From Bacilli bacterium (GTDB taxonomy: Bacteria; Bacillota_I; Bacilli_A; RF39; UBA660), in the NCBI GenBank assembly GCA_017409025.1, contig JAFQTN010000003.1:1-34172 (forward strand): a stretch of 34,172 nt of DNA. The letters run 5' to 3'. How positions within the stretch are numbered: position 1 is the first letter of the stretch; every line of letters starts with the position of its first letter. This document shows positions 15,949-26,058 of this stretch, piece by piece. The notes beneath the pieces are model-generated. The model saw only the letters and a program-made list of their open reading frames with translations, ran no database searches and was not told the origin of the DNA. The translations under genes were made by a program, and so were the position numbers.

Positions 15949-17307
15949 TTATTTTTTTCTTTTTCTACTATAACCTTTAATTTCTCCAAAAATTATTTGT
16001 GAATACTCTTGATATCTTGTATCCGTTTTATATTCGTTTAATATGTCAACAACTTCTTCATCCTTTGTTAATTGATAATATGTAGATGTAAATAATAATT
16101 TTTCAAAAGTCTTATCTGCATTTCCTTCAAAAACATCTTTAATAAAATATTTAGCTTCTTCAGCAAAAAATTCAAATGATTCTTCTTCTAATTTATAACT
16201 AAGAGCTTTTTCATACATTTTATTAAAATTTTCTTCAAGAAATAAACAATATTTTATATCATCTAATAAATACAATAATCTATTTCTAACAACTATTAAT
16301 TCTGTTTTTCCTTCAGCTATCAAATCATTTAATTTCTCGATATAAATAATATAAAAAGCAAATTCCTCTTCTTCTATGTCACAATTAATTCTAAATATAC
16401 TGGTGTCTGATTCATCGCATTCTTCAAATTCTTCTTCACTTATTATACTACATTGAGAAAAATCAAAGATATCTTTCATATATAATTTTGTAAATATATC
16501 TCTATATTTTTCGCCATACAAGGGTTGTCTTCCAAAAATTGCATACTGATATATATCTTCAATATTTTGTTGAATAGGATTAAGTGCTTCAACTATATCT
16601 TCATAAAATTCACTTTCTTCATACAAATCCTTGTCTATGGGATAGTCTTCACCAAAAAGTATATATTTTGAATTACTATAATAGTCATAGTTTTCATCTA
16701 TTACTAATTCATCTTTTCCGCCTTTAGGAATTACATTATATTTTCTTATAAAACTATTATTGTTAAGTACAATATTTAAAATAAAAGCAAATCGTTTATA
16801 TAATAATTTTTTTAAACTTTGCGATAAAGGAGTACAGTTATAGGCAGTTTCTATTTGTCTCTCTAATTTGTATCCTATCTCTCTATAATTATTTTCTTCT
16901 TCATAGAATTTAGTGATATTCAATAATAAGAAAATTTCTTTTCTGTCATTTACACGTTCAAATCTGTAGTGAATTATCTCGAATTCTTCTATAGCTTTTC
17001 TTACAGTATTTAAATCCATATTAATATGTATTTTATCATTTTCTAAGTAAAACAATTTGGGGTAATGTTTTAAAATGTTTTTTAATTCCTCTTTTTGATC
17101 TATATCTTTTATTTCAATTTCTTCTCCCCACATTTCTATTTCTTCAGATGTTTTATAACAATCATTGTTATAATTTTCAGTAACATCTTTTAAAACTTTA
17201 TCTCTATATTTGAACAAATCTTCTATTTTAATATATTTTTTATCATCAAATTCTAAAACTAAAGAAAATGCTTGAAGTAATGTATATATAAATGGAATTT
17301 CTATCAT
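15949..17307 (-). CDS. Acidic 452-residue protein, unrecognised
   Basis: Not recognised. Seen: no signal peptide and no membrane segment. The protein is strongly acidic with many Glu, Asp and Tyr, and is mainly helical by appearance. Landmarks are an N-terminal hydrophobic helix (IEIPFIYTLLQAFSLVLEF), a central VIPKGGKDELVIDENYDYY region (about 196-214), an acidic stretch EEEFEECDESDTS (near 294-306), and a basic end (YSRKRKK). GGAGATGACATA precedes the ATG. It has its own good promoter and terminator and sits between ligA and rplQ, a position flanked by exact 34-bp repeats, which suggests insertion. Base composition is similar to its neighbours. It could be an orphan or a lineage-specific gene. 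Confidence 0.7.
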   Translation of the reverse strand: MIEIPFIYTLLQAFSLVLEFDDKKYIKIEDLFKYRDKVLKDVTENYNNDCYKTSEEIEMWGEEIEIKDIDQKEELKNILKHYPKLFYLENDKIHINMDLNTVRKAIEEFEIIHYRFERVNDRKEIFLLLNITKFYEEENNYREIGYKLERQIETAYNCTPLSQSLKKLLYKRFAFILNIVLNNNSFIRKYNVIPKGGKDELVIDENYDYYSNSKYILFGEDYPIDKDLYEESEFYEDIVEALNPIQQNIEDIYQYAIFGRQPLYGEKYRDIFTKLYMKDIFDFSQCSIISEEEFEECDESDTSIFRINCDIEEEEFAFYIIYIEKLNDLIAEGKTELIVVRNRLLYLLDDIKYCLFLEENFNKMYEKALSYKLEEESFEFFAEEAKYFIKDVFEGNADKTFEKLLFTSTYYQLTKDEEVVDILNEYKTDTRYQEYSQIIFGEIKGYSRKRKK

Positions 17308-17330
17308 TATGTCATCTCCTTTTGAAGTAT

Positions 17331-17363
17331 ATTATACTATTGCTATTCTTAAAATGCAAGAAT
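17331..17363 (-). promoter_or_regulatory. Promoter of the 452-residue gene with inverted repeat
   Basis: Minus strand: -35 TTGCAT (17354-17359), 17-base spacer, -10 TATAAT (17331-17336). The inverted repeat ATTCTT-N7-AAGAAT (17345-17363) spans the -35 and could be an operator. Confidence 0.65.
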
Positions 17364-17395
17364 CATATATATCTGTTGTAACACTTAAATTTATA

Positions 17396-17429
17396 CAAAA
17401 AAACAATAACTAATTTCTTAATTATTGTT
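17396..17429 (-). terminator. Terminator of the ribosomal operon; repeat copy 2
   Basis: Same hairpin and T-run as 15897-15930, identical over 34 bases, 12 bases after the rplQ stop. It ends the S10-spc-alpha transcript. Confidence 0.88.
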
Positions 17430-17441
17430 CTTATTTGTTAA

Positions 17442-17783
17442 TTAAACTAATTCTAAGATAACTGTTAGAGCGTTATCTCCTTTTCTTTCTTTATATTTAA
17501 CGATTCTAGTGTATCCACCATTTCTTTCTTGGTAACGAGTTGCTAAGTCATTAAATACTTTTGCTACGCAAGCTTCATCGTTATGTAAGAAAGCTAGAGC
17601 TAATCTACGAGATACTAGAGAACCATTTTTTCCGTATGTTACCATTTTGTCTAAGCATTTTCTTACTTCTTTAGCTCTTGTTTCAGTAGTAACGATTTTT
17701 TCGTTCATGATAAGTTGCTTTGTTAAAGTAGCTAACATACTTCTTCTATGTTTATTGTCTCTTCCTAATTTTCTGTAAGCCAT
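17442..17783 (-). CDS. rplQ: 50S ribosomal protein L17
   Basis: Large-subunit protein near the exit tunnel. 113 residues, the short bacterial form. Seen: [20 protein letters not shown] at the start, [15 protein letters not shown] (about 29-43), and [19 protein letters not shown] near the end. Last gene of the alpha part of the operon, 17 bases after rpoA, followed by a terminator. GGAGGAAACAGT before ATG. Confidence 0.97.
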   Translation of the reverse strand: MAYRKLGRDNKHRRSMLATLTKQLIMNEKIVTTETRAKEVRKCLDKMVTYGKNGSLVSRRLALAFLHNDEACVAKVFNDLATRYQERNGGYTRIVKYKERKGDNALTVILELV

Positions 17784-17800
17784 TACTGTTTCCTCCTTTA

Positions 17801-18754
17801 TTAGTCTTCAGATCTGAAATTTAGTCCCATATCTTTAACCTTATCGATTACTTCTTTAAGTGATTTCTTTCCTAAATTTCTAATTTTCATCATTTCGTTT
17901 TCACTCTTATCAACTAAATTTTTAAGAGTTAAGATACCAGCTCTTTTTAAGCAATTGTATGCTCTTACTGATAAATCTAAATCGTCAATTGAAGTTTCTA
18001 GTATTTTAACACTTGGATCTTCAACTTTTGCAATCATTAATCCAGTTTGATCTGCAATTTCATTTAAATCAGCTAAGATTTCAAAGTGTTCGATAAGAAT
18101 TCTACTTCCTAGTGAAATTGCTTCTTCTGGAGTAATAGAACCGTTTGTCCATACTTCCATGATTAATTTATCATAGTGGTCGTTTTGTCCAACTCTTGCC
18201 GGTTCTACTTCGTAGTTAATTCTTTCAATTGGAGAATAAGAACTGTCTATTGCGATAACATTCATTTTATTTTTATCAAATAATTTTTTGTTTTCTTCAG
18301 CTCTTACATAACCTCTACCGTTTCCGATAGTCATTTCAATATTGATTTCTCCACCTTCAGCTAAGTTACAGATAACTAAGTCTGGGTTGAATATTTCAAT
18401 ATCAGCATCTTGTTCAATATCAGCAGCAGTTACTACGCCTTCTCCTTTTTTTGATAATCTTAATACTTTGTTATAGTCATCTGAATGATTTTTGATAACT
18501 AAACTTTTAATATTTAAAACGATTGCAGTTACGTCTTCAATTACACCATCAATTTTTTGAAATTCATGTGCAACACCGTCAATTTTGATACTTGTTACAG
18601 CATCTCCAGGTAAGCTTGATAACATTACTCTTCTTAAAGCGTTACCTAAAGTTGTTCCGAATCCTCTTTCTAATGGTTCTAATTCAAATTTTCCATAAAA
18701 ATTACTGCTTATATATTCTTTTACTTTATATTCTGGTTTTTCAAATTTTAACAA
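17801..18754 (-). CDS. rpoA: RNA polymerase alpha subunit
   Basis: 317 residues. The N-terminal dimerisation domain (about 1-230) has [20 protein letters not shown] (28-47) and the central VRAEENK and VEPARVGQ motifs. A linker follows, then the C-terminal domain (about 245-312) with two HhH motifs ([11 protein letters not shown] and [12 protein letters not shown]), the part that contacts UP elements and activators. Placed as usual between rpsK and rplQ. AAGGGAGT before ATG. Confidence 0.98.
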   Translation of the reverse strand: MLKFEKPEYKVKEYISSNFYGKFELEPLERGFGTTLGNALRRVMLSSLPGDAVTSIKIDGVAHEFQKIDGVIEDVTAIVLNIKSLVIKNHSDDYNKVLRLSKKGEGVVTAADIEQDADIEIFNPDLVICNLAEGGEINIEMTIGNGRGYVRAEENKKLFDKNKMNVIAIDSSYSPIERINYEVEPARVGQNDHYDKLIMEVWTNGSITPEEAISLGSRILIEHFEILADLNEIADQTGLMIAKVEDPSVKILETSIDDLDLSVRAYNCLKRAGILTLKNLVDKSENEMMKIRNLGKKSLKEVIDKVKDMGLNFRSED

Positions 18755-18776
18755 TTTAACACACTCCCTTTCTTAA

Positions 18777-19166
18777 TTATCCACGACGTTTCTTTGGTGG
18801 ACGGCATCCGTTGTGTGGTATTGGTGTTACGTCAGTAATTGTTTTAACTTCTAATCCTACTGTTGCTAATGATCTTATAGCTGATTCTCTACCTGATCCT
18901 AATCCTTTAACAAAAACATCTACAGTTTTCATTCCAGCATCTGTAGCAGCTTTTCCTGCTTTTTCTGCTGCCATTCCTGCTGCGAATGGTGTTGATTTTT
19001 TGCTACCTTTAATTCCCATTGTTCCTGCTGAAGCCCAACTAACTGTATTACCTTCAGTGTCAGTAATAGTTATAACTGTATTGTTGAATGTTGTATGAAT
19101 GTGAACTTCACCATGTGGAATATTCTTTTTAACTTTACGTTTTCTAGCGTTATATGTTTTTCCCAT
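18777..19166 (-). CDS. rpsK: 30S ribosomal protein S11
   Basis: Small-subunit platform protein, 129 residues. Seen: [15 protein letters not shown] (about 22-36), [18 protein letters not shown], and the conserved end [17 protein letters not shown]. It starts 22 bases after rpsM, with AGGAGG 8 bases before ATG. Confidence 0.98.
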   Translation of the reverse strand: MGKTYNARKRKVKKNIPHGEVHIHTTFNNTVITITDTEGNTVSWASAGTMGIKGSKKSTPFAAGMAAEKAGKAATDAGMKTVDVFVKGLGSGRESAIRSLATVGLEVKTITDVTPIPHNGCRPPKKRRG

Positions 19167-19188
19167 ATAAATATCCTCCTTTTATTAA

Positions 19189-19557
19189 TTAAGCTTTTTT
19201 CTTATTAGCTACAACTTTACCTTTTCCTTTACGAGTTCTAGCATTTCTGTTAGTTCTTTGTCCTCTTACAGGTAAGTTCTTTTTGTGTCTTGTTCCTTGA
19301 TAAGAATTGATTTCCATTTTAGTTTTGATGTTCATATTAACTTCTCTTCTTAAGTCACCTTCAACTGCATAGTTATCAATTTCTTTTCTTATTCTTGATA
19401 ATTCATCTTCTGTTAAATCTTTAGCTTTTTTGTTTAAATCAACGTTAGCTGCTGTTAAGATTGTTTTAGATAAATTTCTACCTATACCATAAATATAAGT
19501 TAGAGAAATTTCAATTCTTTTGTCATTTGGTATATCGATACCTTTAATTCTTGCCAT
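19189..19557 (-). CDS. rpsM: 30S ribosomal protein S13
   Basis: Head protein contacting L5 and P-site tRNA. 122 residues. Seen: [19 protein letters not shown], the H2TH-type region TYIYGIGRN, and the basic tail [16 protein letters not shown] that reaches the decoding region. Preceded by AGGAGG and 17 bases from rpmJ. Confidence 0.98.
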   Translation of the reverse strand: MARIKGIDIPNDKRIEISLTYIYGIGRNLSKTILTAANVDLNKKAKDLTEDELSRIRKEIDNYAVEGDLRREVNMNIKTKMEINSYQGTRHKKNLPVRGQRTNRNARTRKGKGKVVANKKKA

Positions 19558-19574
19558 TTACTTTTTTCCTCCTA

Positions 19575-19916
<342 letters not shown>

Positions 19917-19924
<8 letters not shown>

Positions 19925-20675
19925 AATTATCATCTCCTGTTAGTATTTGATAGCCATCTTTTGTTACTACTACTGTATGCTCGAAATGAGCCGATGGACT
20001 TCCATCTTGGGTAATAATTGTCCAATCATCATCTAGCAAATAGATTTCTCTAGTTCCTAAATTTAGCATTGGTTCTATGGCTATAGTCATTCCTTCTTTT
20101 AGTATTGGACCTGTTCCTTTTTTACCATAATTTGGAACGTCTGGTTTTTCGTGTACGTTTGTACCTATTCCGTGTCCTACTAATTCTCTTACAATACCAA
20201 GTTTATGATTATTAGCATATTCTTCAATAGCATTAGATATGTCGCCGATTCTGTTACCCGGTTTTACTTGCTTTAATCCTTCATACAAAGCTTTTTCTGT
20301 ATGTTCTAATAAATACGCTTTTTCGCGTGAGACACTGCCTACTATGTAGGACCAAGCTGAGTCTCCATGGTAACCTTTGTAACAAGCACCAATATCTATT
20401 CCTATGATATCTCCATCTTTTAACTTTCTATTACTTGGTATTCCGTGTACTACTTCTTCATTTATAGAAGTGCAGATACTTGCTGGATATCCTTCATAAT
20501 TTAAGAAAGATGGTGTTGCATCTTGACTTGTTATAAAATCATATGCTAATTTATCTAATTCTTTGGTTTCGATTCCTGGCTTAATATATGGCTCTAAATA
20601 TTTATGAGTTCTATATACTATGTTGCCAGCTTTCTTCATTAGAGATATTTCTCTTTCTGATTTTATACTAATCAT
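19917..20675 (-). CDS. map: Methionine aminopeptidase, type I
   Basis: Removes the N-terminal Met from new proteins. 252 residues of pita-bread fold. Seen: [14 protein letters not shown] with the conserved His, metal ligands in [16 protein letters not shown] (two Asp), [18 protein letters not shown] (His), AIEPML (Glu) and HFEHTVVVT (Glu near the end is in this region). No N-terminal zinc extension. Overlaps adk by 8 bases at its start and infA by 8 at its end. Confidence 0.96.
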
Positions 20676-21324
20676 TTAATATCTCCTTAACTTCTTCGAA
20701 GATTGTTTTTGCATCTTTAGTAGATACATCTACTTTATGAAGAAGTCCTAAATTTTCATAGTATTCAATTAAATCTTTGGTACTATTTAAATAAGTATCA
20801 AATCTATGGATGAATACTTCTTCTGTGTCATCTGTTCTAGTTTTTAATTCACTATTACATCTGTCACAAATATTTTCTTTTTGTGGTTTTAAATCTTCAA
20901 CCAATAAGTTATAAGATGATCCACAATTACTACATATAATTCTTGATAATGTTCTTTTTAATGCTACTTCTTTATCTATATCAAAGAATATAACTATTCC
21001 CTTATCTAGATTAAGTTCATTTAATAGTTCATTATATTTTTTAGCTTGTGCTAAATTTCTAGGATATCCGTCTAAGATGAAACCATTTTTACAATCTGAT
21101 GATGTTATTCTATTTTTTAGGAGTGTAGTAATTACTTCATCTGATACTAAATTTCCTGATTCCATATCTTTTTTTATAGATAAACCTATTTCTGACTCTT
21201 TTGTCATTTCTTCTCTTAATAGATCACCGGTTGATATGTGAGGAATATTATATTCAGTGCTTACTAATTTTGCTTGCGTCCCTTTACCTGCAGCAGGTGG
21301 GGCTATAAATATAATATTCTTCAT
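20668..21324 (-). CDS. adk: Adenylate kinase (zinc-lid form)
   Basis: Converts ATP plus AMP to two ADP. 218 residues. Seen: P-loop IAPPAAGKGTQAK (7-19), AMP-site STGDLLREEM (31-40) and LDGYPRN (84-90), and a LID with zinc ligands C131, C134, C153 and C156. The P-loop differs from GxPGAGKGT: the first and fourth glycines are alanines, so it formally lacks the first G of Walker A. DGYPRN replaces the common DGFPRT. It starts 2 bases after secY stops and overlaps map by 8 bases. Confidence 0.95.
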   Translation of the reverse strand: MKNIIFIAPPAAGKGTQAKLVSTEYNIPHISTGDLLREEMTKESEIGLSIKKDMESGNLVSDEVITTLLKNRITSSDCKNGFILDGYPRNLAQAKKYNELLNELNLDKGIVIFFDIDKEVALKRTLSRIICSNCGSSYNLLVEDLKPQKENICDRCNSELKTRTDDTEEVFIHRFDTYLNSTKDLIEYYENLGLLHKVDVSTKDAKTIFEEVKEILND

Positions 21325-21326
21325 TC

Positions 21327-22586
21327 TTATCTACCGCCTTTATAACTTCTATTTAATAAACTACTTTCTAATTGGTTATATGTTTCTAATGTAACACCTA
21401 TAGCAATTAGAATACTTGTTCCTCCTAGAGAAACACTTGCTGGTAATCCTGTATTTATAAAGCTACTGAATACTATAGGTAGTCCAGCAACTACTGCTAT
21501 AAATAAGGCACCAATTAAAGTTATTCTTCCGATAACTGTACTTATATATTGTTTTGTTTCTTTTCCTGGTCTTACTCCTGGAATATATCCACCTTGTTTG
21601 TTAAGGTTTTTAGATAATTCTTCAGGATTAATTTGTAAGAATGTGTAGAAGAAACAGAATAAAATTATTATTATCATATATGCTGCGAATCCTACTGGTG
21701 TAGTATAATTTACGTATTTTGTTACGAATACAGCGAAAGCATTTTCACTATCCAATAAACTTGCAACGAATGTTGGGATTGTGAATACTACAGATGCAAA
21801 TATTACTGGCATAACACTTGCACTATTTAATTTAAATGGAATATAGTTTTGTCTTGCACCGTATGCTGATGATGTTTGATTTGCATATTGTATTGGTATT
21901 CTTCTTTCTGATTTTTCTATGAAAATGATTCCTACGATTATAGCAATGTATACTAGTATAAAAATACTAAATGCTACAATTCCCATAAACAATGATTCAT
22001 TTCCTAAAACAAGTGCTTGGAATGTTTCTATAAACATGTTAGGTATACTTGATACGATACCTGCCATAATTAATAGTGATACTCCGCTTCCGATTCCTTT
22101 TTGAGTCATTTGGTCTGCCATCCATAATAAGAAAGCAGTTCCACCTGTTAGGATAATAGCTACTTTTAGGTAATCTATGGCATTACCGTTTGGTAAGAAA
22201 GCAAATGCCATTCCAAATCCTTGTAAGAATGCGATAGCTAATCCTAAGTATCTATTAATTTGGTTTATTTTTTGTTGACCTGTTGCCCCTTGTTCTTTTA
22301 ACTCAGTAAAGTATGGAATAATATCCATTTGAAGTATTCCTGTAATTAGGGATGCTGAGATATAAGGCATTACACCTAGTGCAAAGATAGAAAATTGTTC
22401 TAATCCTCCACCAGAGATTGCATTATATAATTCCCATAATCCTAATGATGAAATAGCTCCTTGAGTTCCTGGTACTGGAATTGTTTTACCAATTATAAAT
22501 ACAAATAAACATCCTAATGTAAATAATACTTTTTTTCTAATATCTTTATTTTTTTTGTTAAATAGTAACTTAATTGTTTTAAACAT
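21327..22586 (-). CDS. secY: Protein translocase subunit SecY
   Basis: Core of the Sec protein-conducting channel in the membrane. 419 residues with ten membrane segments. Seen: GKTIPVPGT near TM1, the TM2 region with GVMPYISASLI, the cytosolic ERRIPIQYAN loop (C4), the C5 loop with NLNKQGGYIPGVRPGKET, and the C-terminus VTLETYNQLESSLLNRSYKG. It begins 1 base after rplO ends. Position in the spc part is standard. Confidence 0.98.
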   Translation of the reverse strand: MFKTIKLLFNKKNKDIRKKVLFTLGCLFVFIIGKTIPVPGTQGAISSLGLWELYNAISGGGLEQFSIFALGVMPYISASLITGILQMDIIPYFTELKEQGATGQQKINQINRYLGLAIAFLQGFGMAFAFLPNGNAIDYLKVAIILTGGTAFLLWMADQMTQKGIGSGVSLLIMAGIVSSIPNMFIETFQALVLGNESLFMGIVAFSIFILVYIAIIVGIIFIEKSERRIPIQYANQTSSAYGARQNYIPFKLNSASVMPVIFASVVFTIPTFVASLLDSENAFAVFVTKYVNYTTPVGFAAYMIIIILFCFFYTFLQINPEELSKNLNKQGGYIPGVRPGKETKQYISTVIGRITLIGALFIAVVAGLPIVFSSFINTGLPASVSLGGTSILIAIGVTLETYNQLESSLLNRSYKGGR

Positions 22587-22587
22587 A

Positions 22588-23025
22588 TTAAATCACCTCA
22601 GTAGTTCCACCAACATTTTCTATTTTAGTTTTTGCAGTAGATGAGAATTTGTTAGCTTTTACAGTTAATTTCTTAGTTAACTCACCGTTACCTAAAATTT
22701 TAATCCCATCTAATTCTTTTTTTACTAATCCTACTTCTATTAATAATTCTTTAGTTACTGTAGTTCCTTCTTCGAATCTTTCTAAGTCACCTACATTTAC
22801 AGTTGCATAAACTGTTCTAAAGTTATAATTGTTGAATCCTCTTTTTGATAATCTTCTGAATAATGGTAATTGTCCACCTTCAAATCCTGGTCTTACGCCG
22901 CCACCACTTCTAGCGTTTTGTCCTTTATGTCCTTTTCCAGATGTTTTTCCTAATCCAGATCCAGCTCCACGTCCAACTCTTTTACGAGTTTTTGCGTTAA
23001 GATTTTGTAATTCGTTTAATTTCAT
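22588..23025 (-). CDS. rplO: 50S ribosomal protein L15
   Basis: 145 residues. N-terminal basic extension with [20 protein letters not shown] and [19 protein letters not shown], then the folded domain. It follows rpsE directly with a one-base overlap (TAATG). In most Bacillota the L30 gene lies between these two; here it is absent. Confidence 0.98.
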   Translation of the reverse strand: MKLNELQNLNAKTRKRVGRGAGSGLGKTSGKGHKGQNARSGGGVRPGFEGGQLPLFRRLSKRGFNNYNFRTVYATVNVGDLERFEEGTTVTKELLIEVGLVKKELDGIKILGNGELTKKLTVKANKFSSTAKTKIENVGGTTEVI

Positions 23026-23612
23026 TAGTTTAAAATCTCCTCAACTGTTTTTCCTCTTAATGCTGCTACATGTGATGGTGATTTTTGTAATTTAAGAGCG
23101 TTTAATGTTGCTCTAGCCATATTTACTTTTGTGCTAGAACCTAAGCTTTTAGATAATACATCTTTAACTCCAGCTAATTCAAGTACGTCTCTAACTGGTC
23201 CTCCAGCTTTAACTCCAGTACCTTCTTTAGCAGGTTTTAACATAACTCTAACTGCTCCTTCTTTTACTGTAATTTCATGAGAAATTGTACGATTATCAAT
23301 TAATTCAACATTTATTAAATTTTTAGAAGCTGCTTGTGTAGCTTTTTTAACTGCATCTGGCATTTCTTTAGCTTTTCCTAAACCAATACCAACTTTGCCT
23401 TTTCTATTTCCAACTACTACCGTAGCTGCAAAACGAAATTGACGTCCACCTTTAACTACTTTTGTAACACGGTTGATGCAAATTACTTTTTCTTCTAGAT
23501 CACTTTTAGGTTTATCAAAAGTTCTTCTAGGTTTTCTGTTAGGTCTTTTTGCATCGTTGTTTCTAACGTGTTTTTCGTTTTTTTCTTGTGGCATTTTAAC
23601 TTCTTCGTTCAT
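23025..23612 (-). CDS. rpsE: 30S ribosomal protein S5
   Basis: 195 residues: a dsRBD-like N-domain ([38 protein letters not shown]) and a C-domain ([20 protein letters not shown]). About 30 extra basic, polar residues precede the usual start ([20 protein letters not shown]). AAGGAGG 5 bases before the ATG at 23612 supports this longer start. Overlaps rplO by one base. Confidence 0.97.
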   Translation of the reverse strand: MNEEVKMPQEKNEKHVRNNDAKRPNRKPRRTFDKPKSDLEEKVICINRVTKVVKGGRQFRFAATVVVGNRKGKVGIGLGKAKEMPDAVKKATQAASKNLINVELIDNRTISHEITVKEGAVRVMLKPAKEGTGVKAGGPVRDVLELAGVKDVLSKSLGSSTKVNMARATLNALKLQKSPSHVAALRGKTVEEILN

Positions 23613-23625
23613 AAGTTCCTCCTTA

Positions 23626-23988
23626 TTAGAATTCTAATCCATTTTCACGTGCTGCTTCAGCAAGTGCTTTAACACGTCCATGATATAGGTATCCACCTCT
23701 ATCAAATACAACTTTTGTTATTTTTGCTTTTTTAGCTCTTTTTGCGATTTCTGCTCCGATAAGTTTTGCTGCTTCAACGTTTCCTCCATTAGCAATATTT
23801 AATTCTTTTTCTAATGAAGATGCGCTTACTAGAGTTACTCCTTTTTCGTCATCGATAATTTGAGCTGTTATATTTGCGTTTGATCTAAAAACATTTAATC
23901 TTGGTCTATCAGTTGTTCCTGCTAGATCTTTTCTGATTCTGTTATGTCTTTCAACACGCATTTCATTTCTTGAAACTTTTTTTATCAT
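23626..23988 (-). CDS. rplR: 50S ribosomal protein L18
   Basis: 5S rRNA-binding protein, 120 residues. Seen: [20 protein letters not shown] near the N-terminus, and [25 protein letters not shown] at the end, in part [16 protein letters not shown]. Spacing of 13 bases to rpsE and 18 to rplF. Confidence 0.98.
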   Translation of the reverse strand: MIKKVSRNEMRVERHNRIRKDLAGTTDRPRLNVFRSNANITAQIIDDEKGVTLVSASSLEKELNIANGGNVEAAKLIGAEIAKRAKKAKITKVVFDRGGYLYHGRVKALAEAARENGLEF

Positions 23989-24006
23989 AAGAATCTCACT
24001 CCTCTA

Positions 24007-24546
24007 TTATTTAGACGCTTTCTTTCCTTCTTTACGACGAACATGTTCACCTTTATAACGGATTCCTTTTCCTTTATATGGTTCAGGTTGTCTTACTTTA
24101 CGGATATTAGCTGCAAATTCACCTACTACGATTTTATCTGCTCCAGATACTTCTATTTCAGTTGCGCTTATAGCGTTTACTGTAATTCCTGTTGGAATAT
24201 CTAATTTAACTGGGTGAGAATATCCAGCTTGTATTGTTAATACGTTGCCACTTACAGCAAAACGATAACCAACACCAAGTATTTCTAGACCTTTTTTAAA
24301 TCCTTCACTTACACCAATAATCATATTATTGATATTAGCGTTTGTAGTTCCGTGCATTTGTCTTGTAAATTTATCTTCTTTTAATTTTTCTACAGTTAAT
24401 TCTTGACCTTCAACGTTTACTTTTATTGTCTTGATTAATTCTAGATTAAGTTCACCTTTTGGTCCTTTAACTGTTACTTTATTTTCATTAACATCAACAT
24501 TAACATTAGCTGGTATAGTTAATACTCTTTTTCCTATACGACTCAT
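24007..24546 (-). CDS. rplF: 50S ribosomal protein L6
   Basis: 179 residues, two repeats of the L6 fold. Seen: MSRIGKRVLTIPANVNVDV, VTVKGPKGELN, LEILGVGYRF and the conserved end RQPEPYKGKGIRYKGEHVRR. Usual position after rpsH. Confidence 0.98.
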   Translation of the reverse strand: MSRIGKRVLTIPANVNVDVNENKVTVKGPKGELNLELIKTIKVNVEGQELTVEKLKEDKFTRQMHGTTNANINNMIIGVSEGFKKGLEILGVGYRFAVSGNVLTIQAGYSHPVKLDIPTGITVNAISATEIEVSGADKIVVGEFAANIRKVRQPEPYKGKGIRYKGEHVRRKEGKKASK

Positions 24547-24555
24547 AATTTCTCC

Positions 24556-24936
24556 TTACCAAATGTATGCAATTACTTCTCCACCAACGTTATTTTTACG
24601 AGCTAACTTATCAGTCATAACTCCTTTTGGTGTAGATATAATAGCAATTCCTAATCCATTTAATACATGAGGTATTTCATCAGCACCTGCATATACTCTT
24701 AATCCTGGTTTAGAAATTCTCTTTAATCCAGTAATTACTCTTTCTTTGTTTTGTCCATATTTTAAAGTTAATGTTAATGTGTTTTCATTTACTGTATAAT
24801 TAGTAATAAAACCTTCAGCATCAAGTATTCTTGCGATTTCTACTTTCATTTTAGAAACTGGCATAGATACTTCTTTATTACGCATTTGGTTTGCATTACG
24901 AATTCTTGTAAGCATATCTGCGATTGGATCTGTCAT
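24556..24936 (-). CDS. rpsH: 30S ribosomal protein S8
   Basis: 126 residues; binds the central 16S domain and is often the translational repressor of the spc genes. Seen: [19 protein letters not shown] at the start, [11 protein letters not shown], and GGEVIAYIW at the end, all conserved. Slightly shorter than the common 132. Confidence 0.97.
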   Translation of the reverse strand: MTDPIADMLTRIRNANQMRNKEVSMPVSKMKVEIARILDAEGFITNYTVNENTLTLTLKYGQNKERVITGLKRISKPGLRVYAGADEIPHVLNGLGIAIISTPKGVMTDKLARKNNVGGEVIAYIW

Positions 24937-24965
24937 TTAAAATCCCTCCTTCTTTTATAGTGGTA

Positions 24966-25151
24966 TTACCAACTTGATTTTTTAACGCCTGGTATTTGTC
25001 CTTTATAAGCTAATTCTCTAAAACAAATACGGCAAATACCAAATTTTCTCAATACAGCGTGTGGTCTTCCACAGATGCTGCAACGAGTATATTCTCTTAC
25101 TTTAAATTTTGGTTTTCTTTGTGATTTAACAACCATTGATTTTTTTGCCAT
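24966..25151 (-). CDS. rpsN: 30S ribosomal protein S14, zinc type
   Basis: 61 residues, the short zinc form (type Z): [20 protein letters not shown] carries the four cysteines, and it ends [12 protein letters not shown] choose the ATG at 25151, which has GGAGGAAACA before it; the longer frame to 25184 adds residues from the rplE-rpsN gap and has no family match. Confidence 0.97.
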   Translation of the reverse strand: MAKKSMVVKSQRKPKFKVREYTRCSICGRPHAVLRKFGICRICFRELAYKGQIPGVKKSSW

Positions 25152-25161
25152 TGTTTCCTCC

Positions 25162-25701
25162 TTATTTCCTAAAAGGAACTCCAAGTTCTTTTAATAGATC
25201 AAATGCTTCTTCATTTGTTTTAGCCGTAGTAACGATTACAATATCCATTCCTCTTACTTTTTCAACTTCGTCGAAGTTAATTTCTGGGAATATTAATTGC
25301 TCTTTAATACCAATTGTGTAGTTTCCTCTTCCATCAAAACTTTTTGGTGAAAGTCCTCTGAAATCTCTTACTCTTGGTAATGATATTGAAATTAATTTAT
25401 CTAAGAAGTTATACATATTTTCTCCTCTTAGAGTTACTTTACAACCAATTTTGTGTCCTTCACGAACTTTAAATGAAGCGATTGATTTTTTAGCTTTAGT
25501 TTCTACAGGTTTTAATCCAGTGATTTTTTCTAGGTCAGCTACTGCTGCTTCTAAATTTTTAGAATTAGCAACTGCATCTCCTACACCCATATTAACTACG
25601 ATTTTTTCTATTTTAGGAACTAACATTACAGTTTTATAATTGTGACGCTCCATTAAACTTGGAACAACTTCTTTTCTATACTTTTCTTCTAGGCGGTTCA
25701 T
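25162..25701 (-). CDS. rplE: 50S ribosomal protein L5
   Basis: Binds 5S rRNA and contacts S13. 179 residues from the ATG at 25701 ([17 protein letters not shown]), the usual family length and start. A GTG at 25713 would add MDYI but touches the AAGGAGG with no spacing. Seen: [34 protein letters not shown] and [15 protein letters not shown]. Confidence 0.97.
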   Translation of the reverse strand: MNRLEEKYRKEVVPSLMERHNYKTVMLVPKIEKIVVNMGVGDAVANSKNLEAAVADLEKITGLKPVETKAKKSIASFKVREGHKIGCKVTLRGENMYNFLDKLISISLPRVRDFRGLSPKSFDGRGNYTIGIKEQLIFPEINFDEVEKVRGMDIVIVTTAKTNEEAFDLLKELGVPFRK

Positions 25702-25725
25702 TATATAGTCCACCCTCCTTCCAAA

Positions 25726-26031
25726 TTAGTCAATCTTTTCATTAGATTTTTTTGAAATTCTAATCTTTTTACCATCTTTATCAAAATCCATTTTGATTCT
25801 AGTTGGTTTTTTTGTTTTTGGATCAATTATCATAACATTAGATCTGTGAATTGGTCTTTCTACTTCAACGATTTCACCAGTTCCGTTATTGTTTTTAGGT
25901 TTTAAGTGTTTTTTGCAAATATTTACGCCTTCAACGATAACTTTTTCATCTAATACTTTAGTAATTTTTCCTTCTTTGCCTTTATTGGCTCCTGAAATTA
26001 CTACTACTTTATCACCTGTTTTTAATTTCAT
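25726..26031 (-). CDS. rplX: 50S ribosomal protein L24
   Basis: 101 residues; early assembly initiator. The KOW motif is TGDKVVVISGANKGKEGKIT (5-24), followed by VEGVNICKKHLKP. AAGGAGGATAAAGTC lies before ATG. Between rplN and rplE as usual. Confidence 0.97.
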   Translation of the reverse strand: MKLKTGDKVVVISGANKGKEGKITKVLDEKVIVEGVNICKKHLKPKNNNGTGEIVEVERPIHRSNVMIIDPKTKKPTRIKMDFDKDGKKIRISKKSNEKID

Positions 26032-26058
26032 GACTTTATCCTCCTTATATCTTTGGGA

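Noticed and set aside
18811-19098. Open frame on the opposite strand of rpsK, and similar antisense frames over other ribosomal genes
   Set aside because: They lack ribosome sites and family features and arise from codon bias of the real gene on the other strand.
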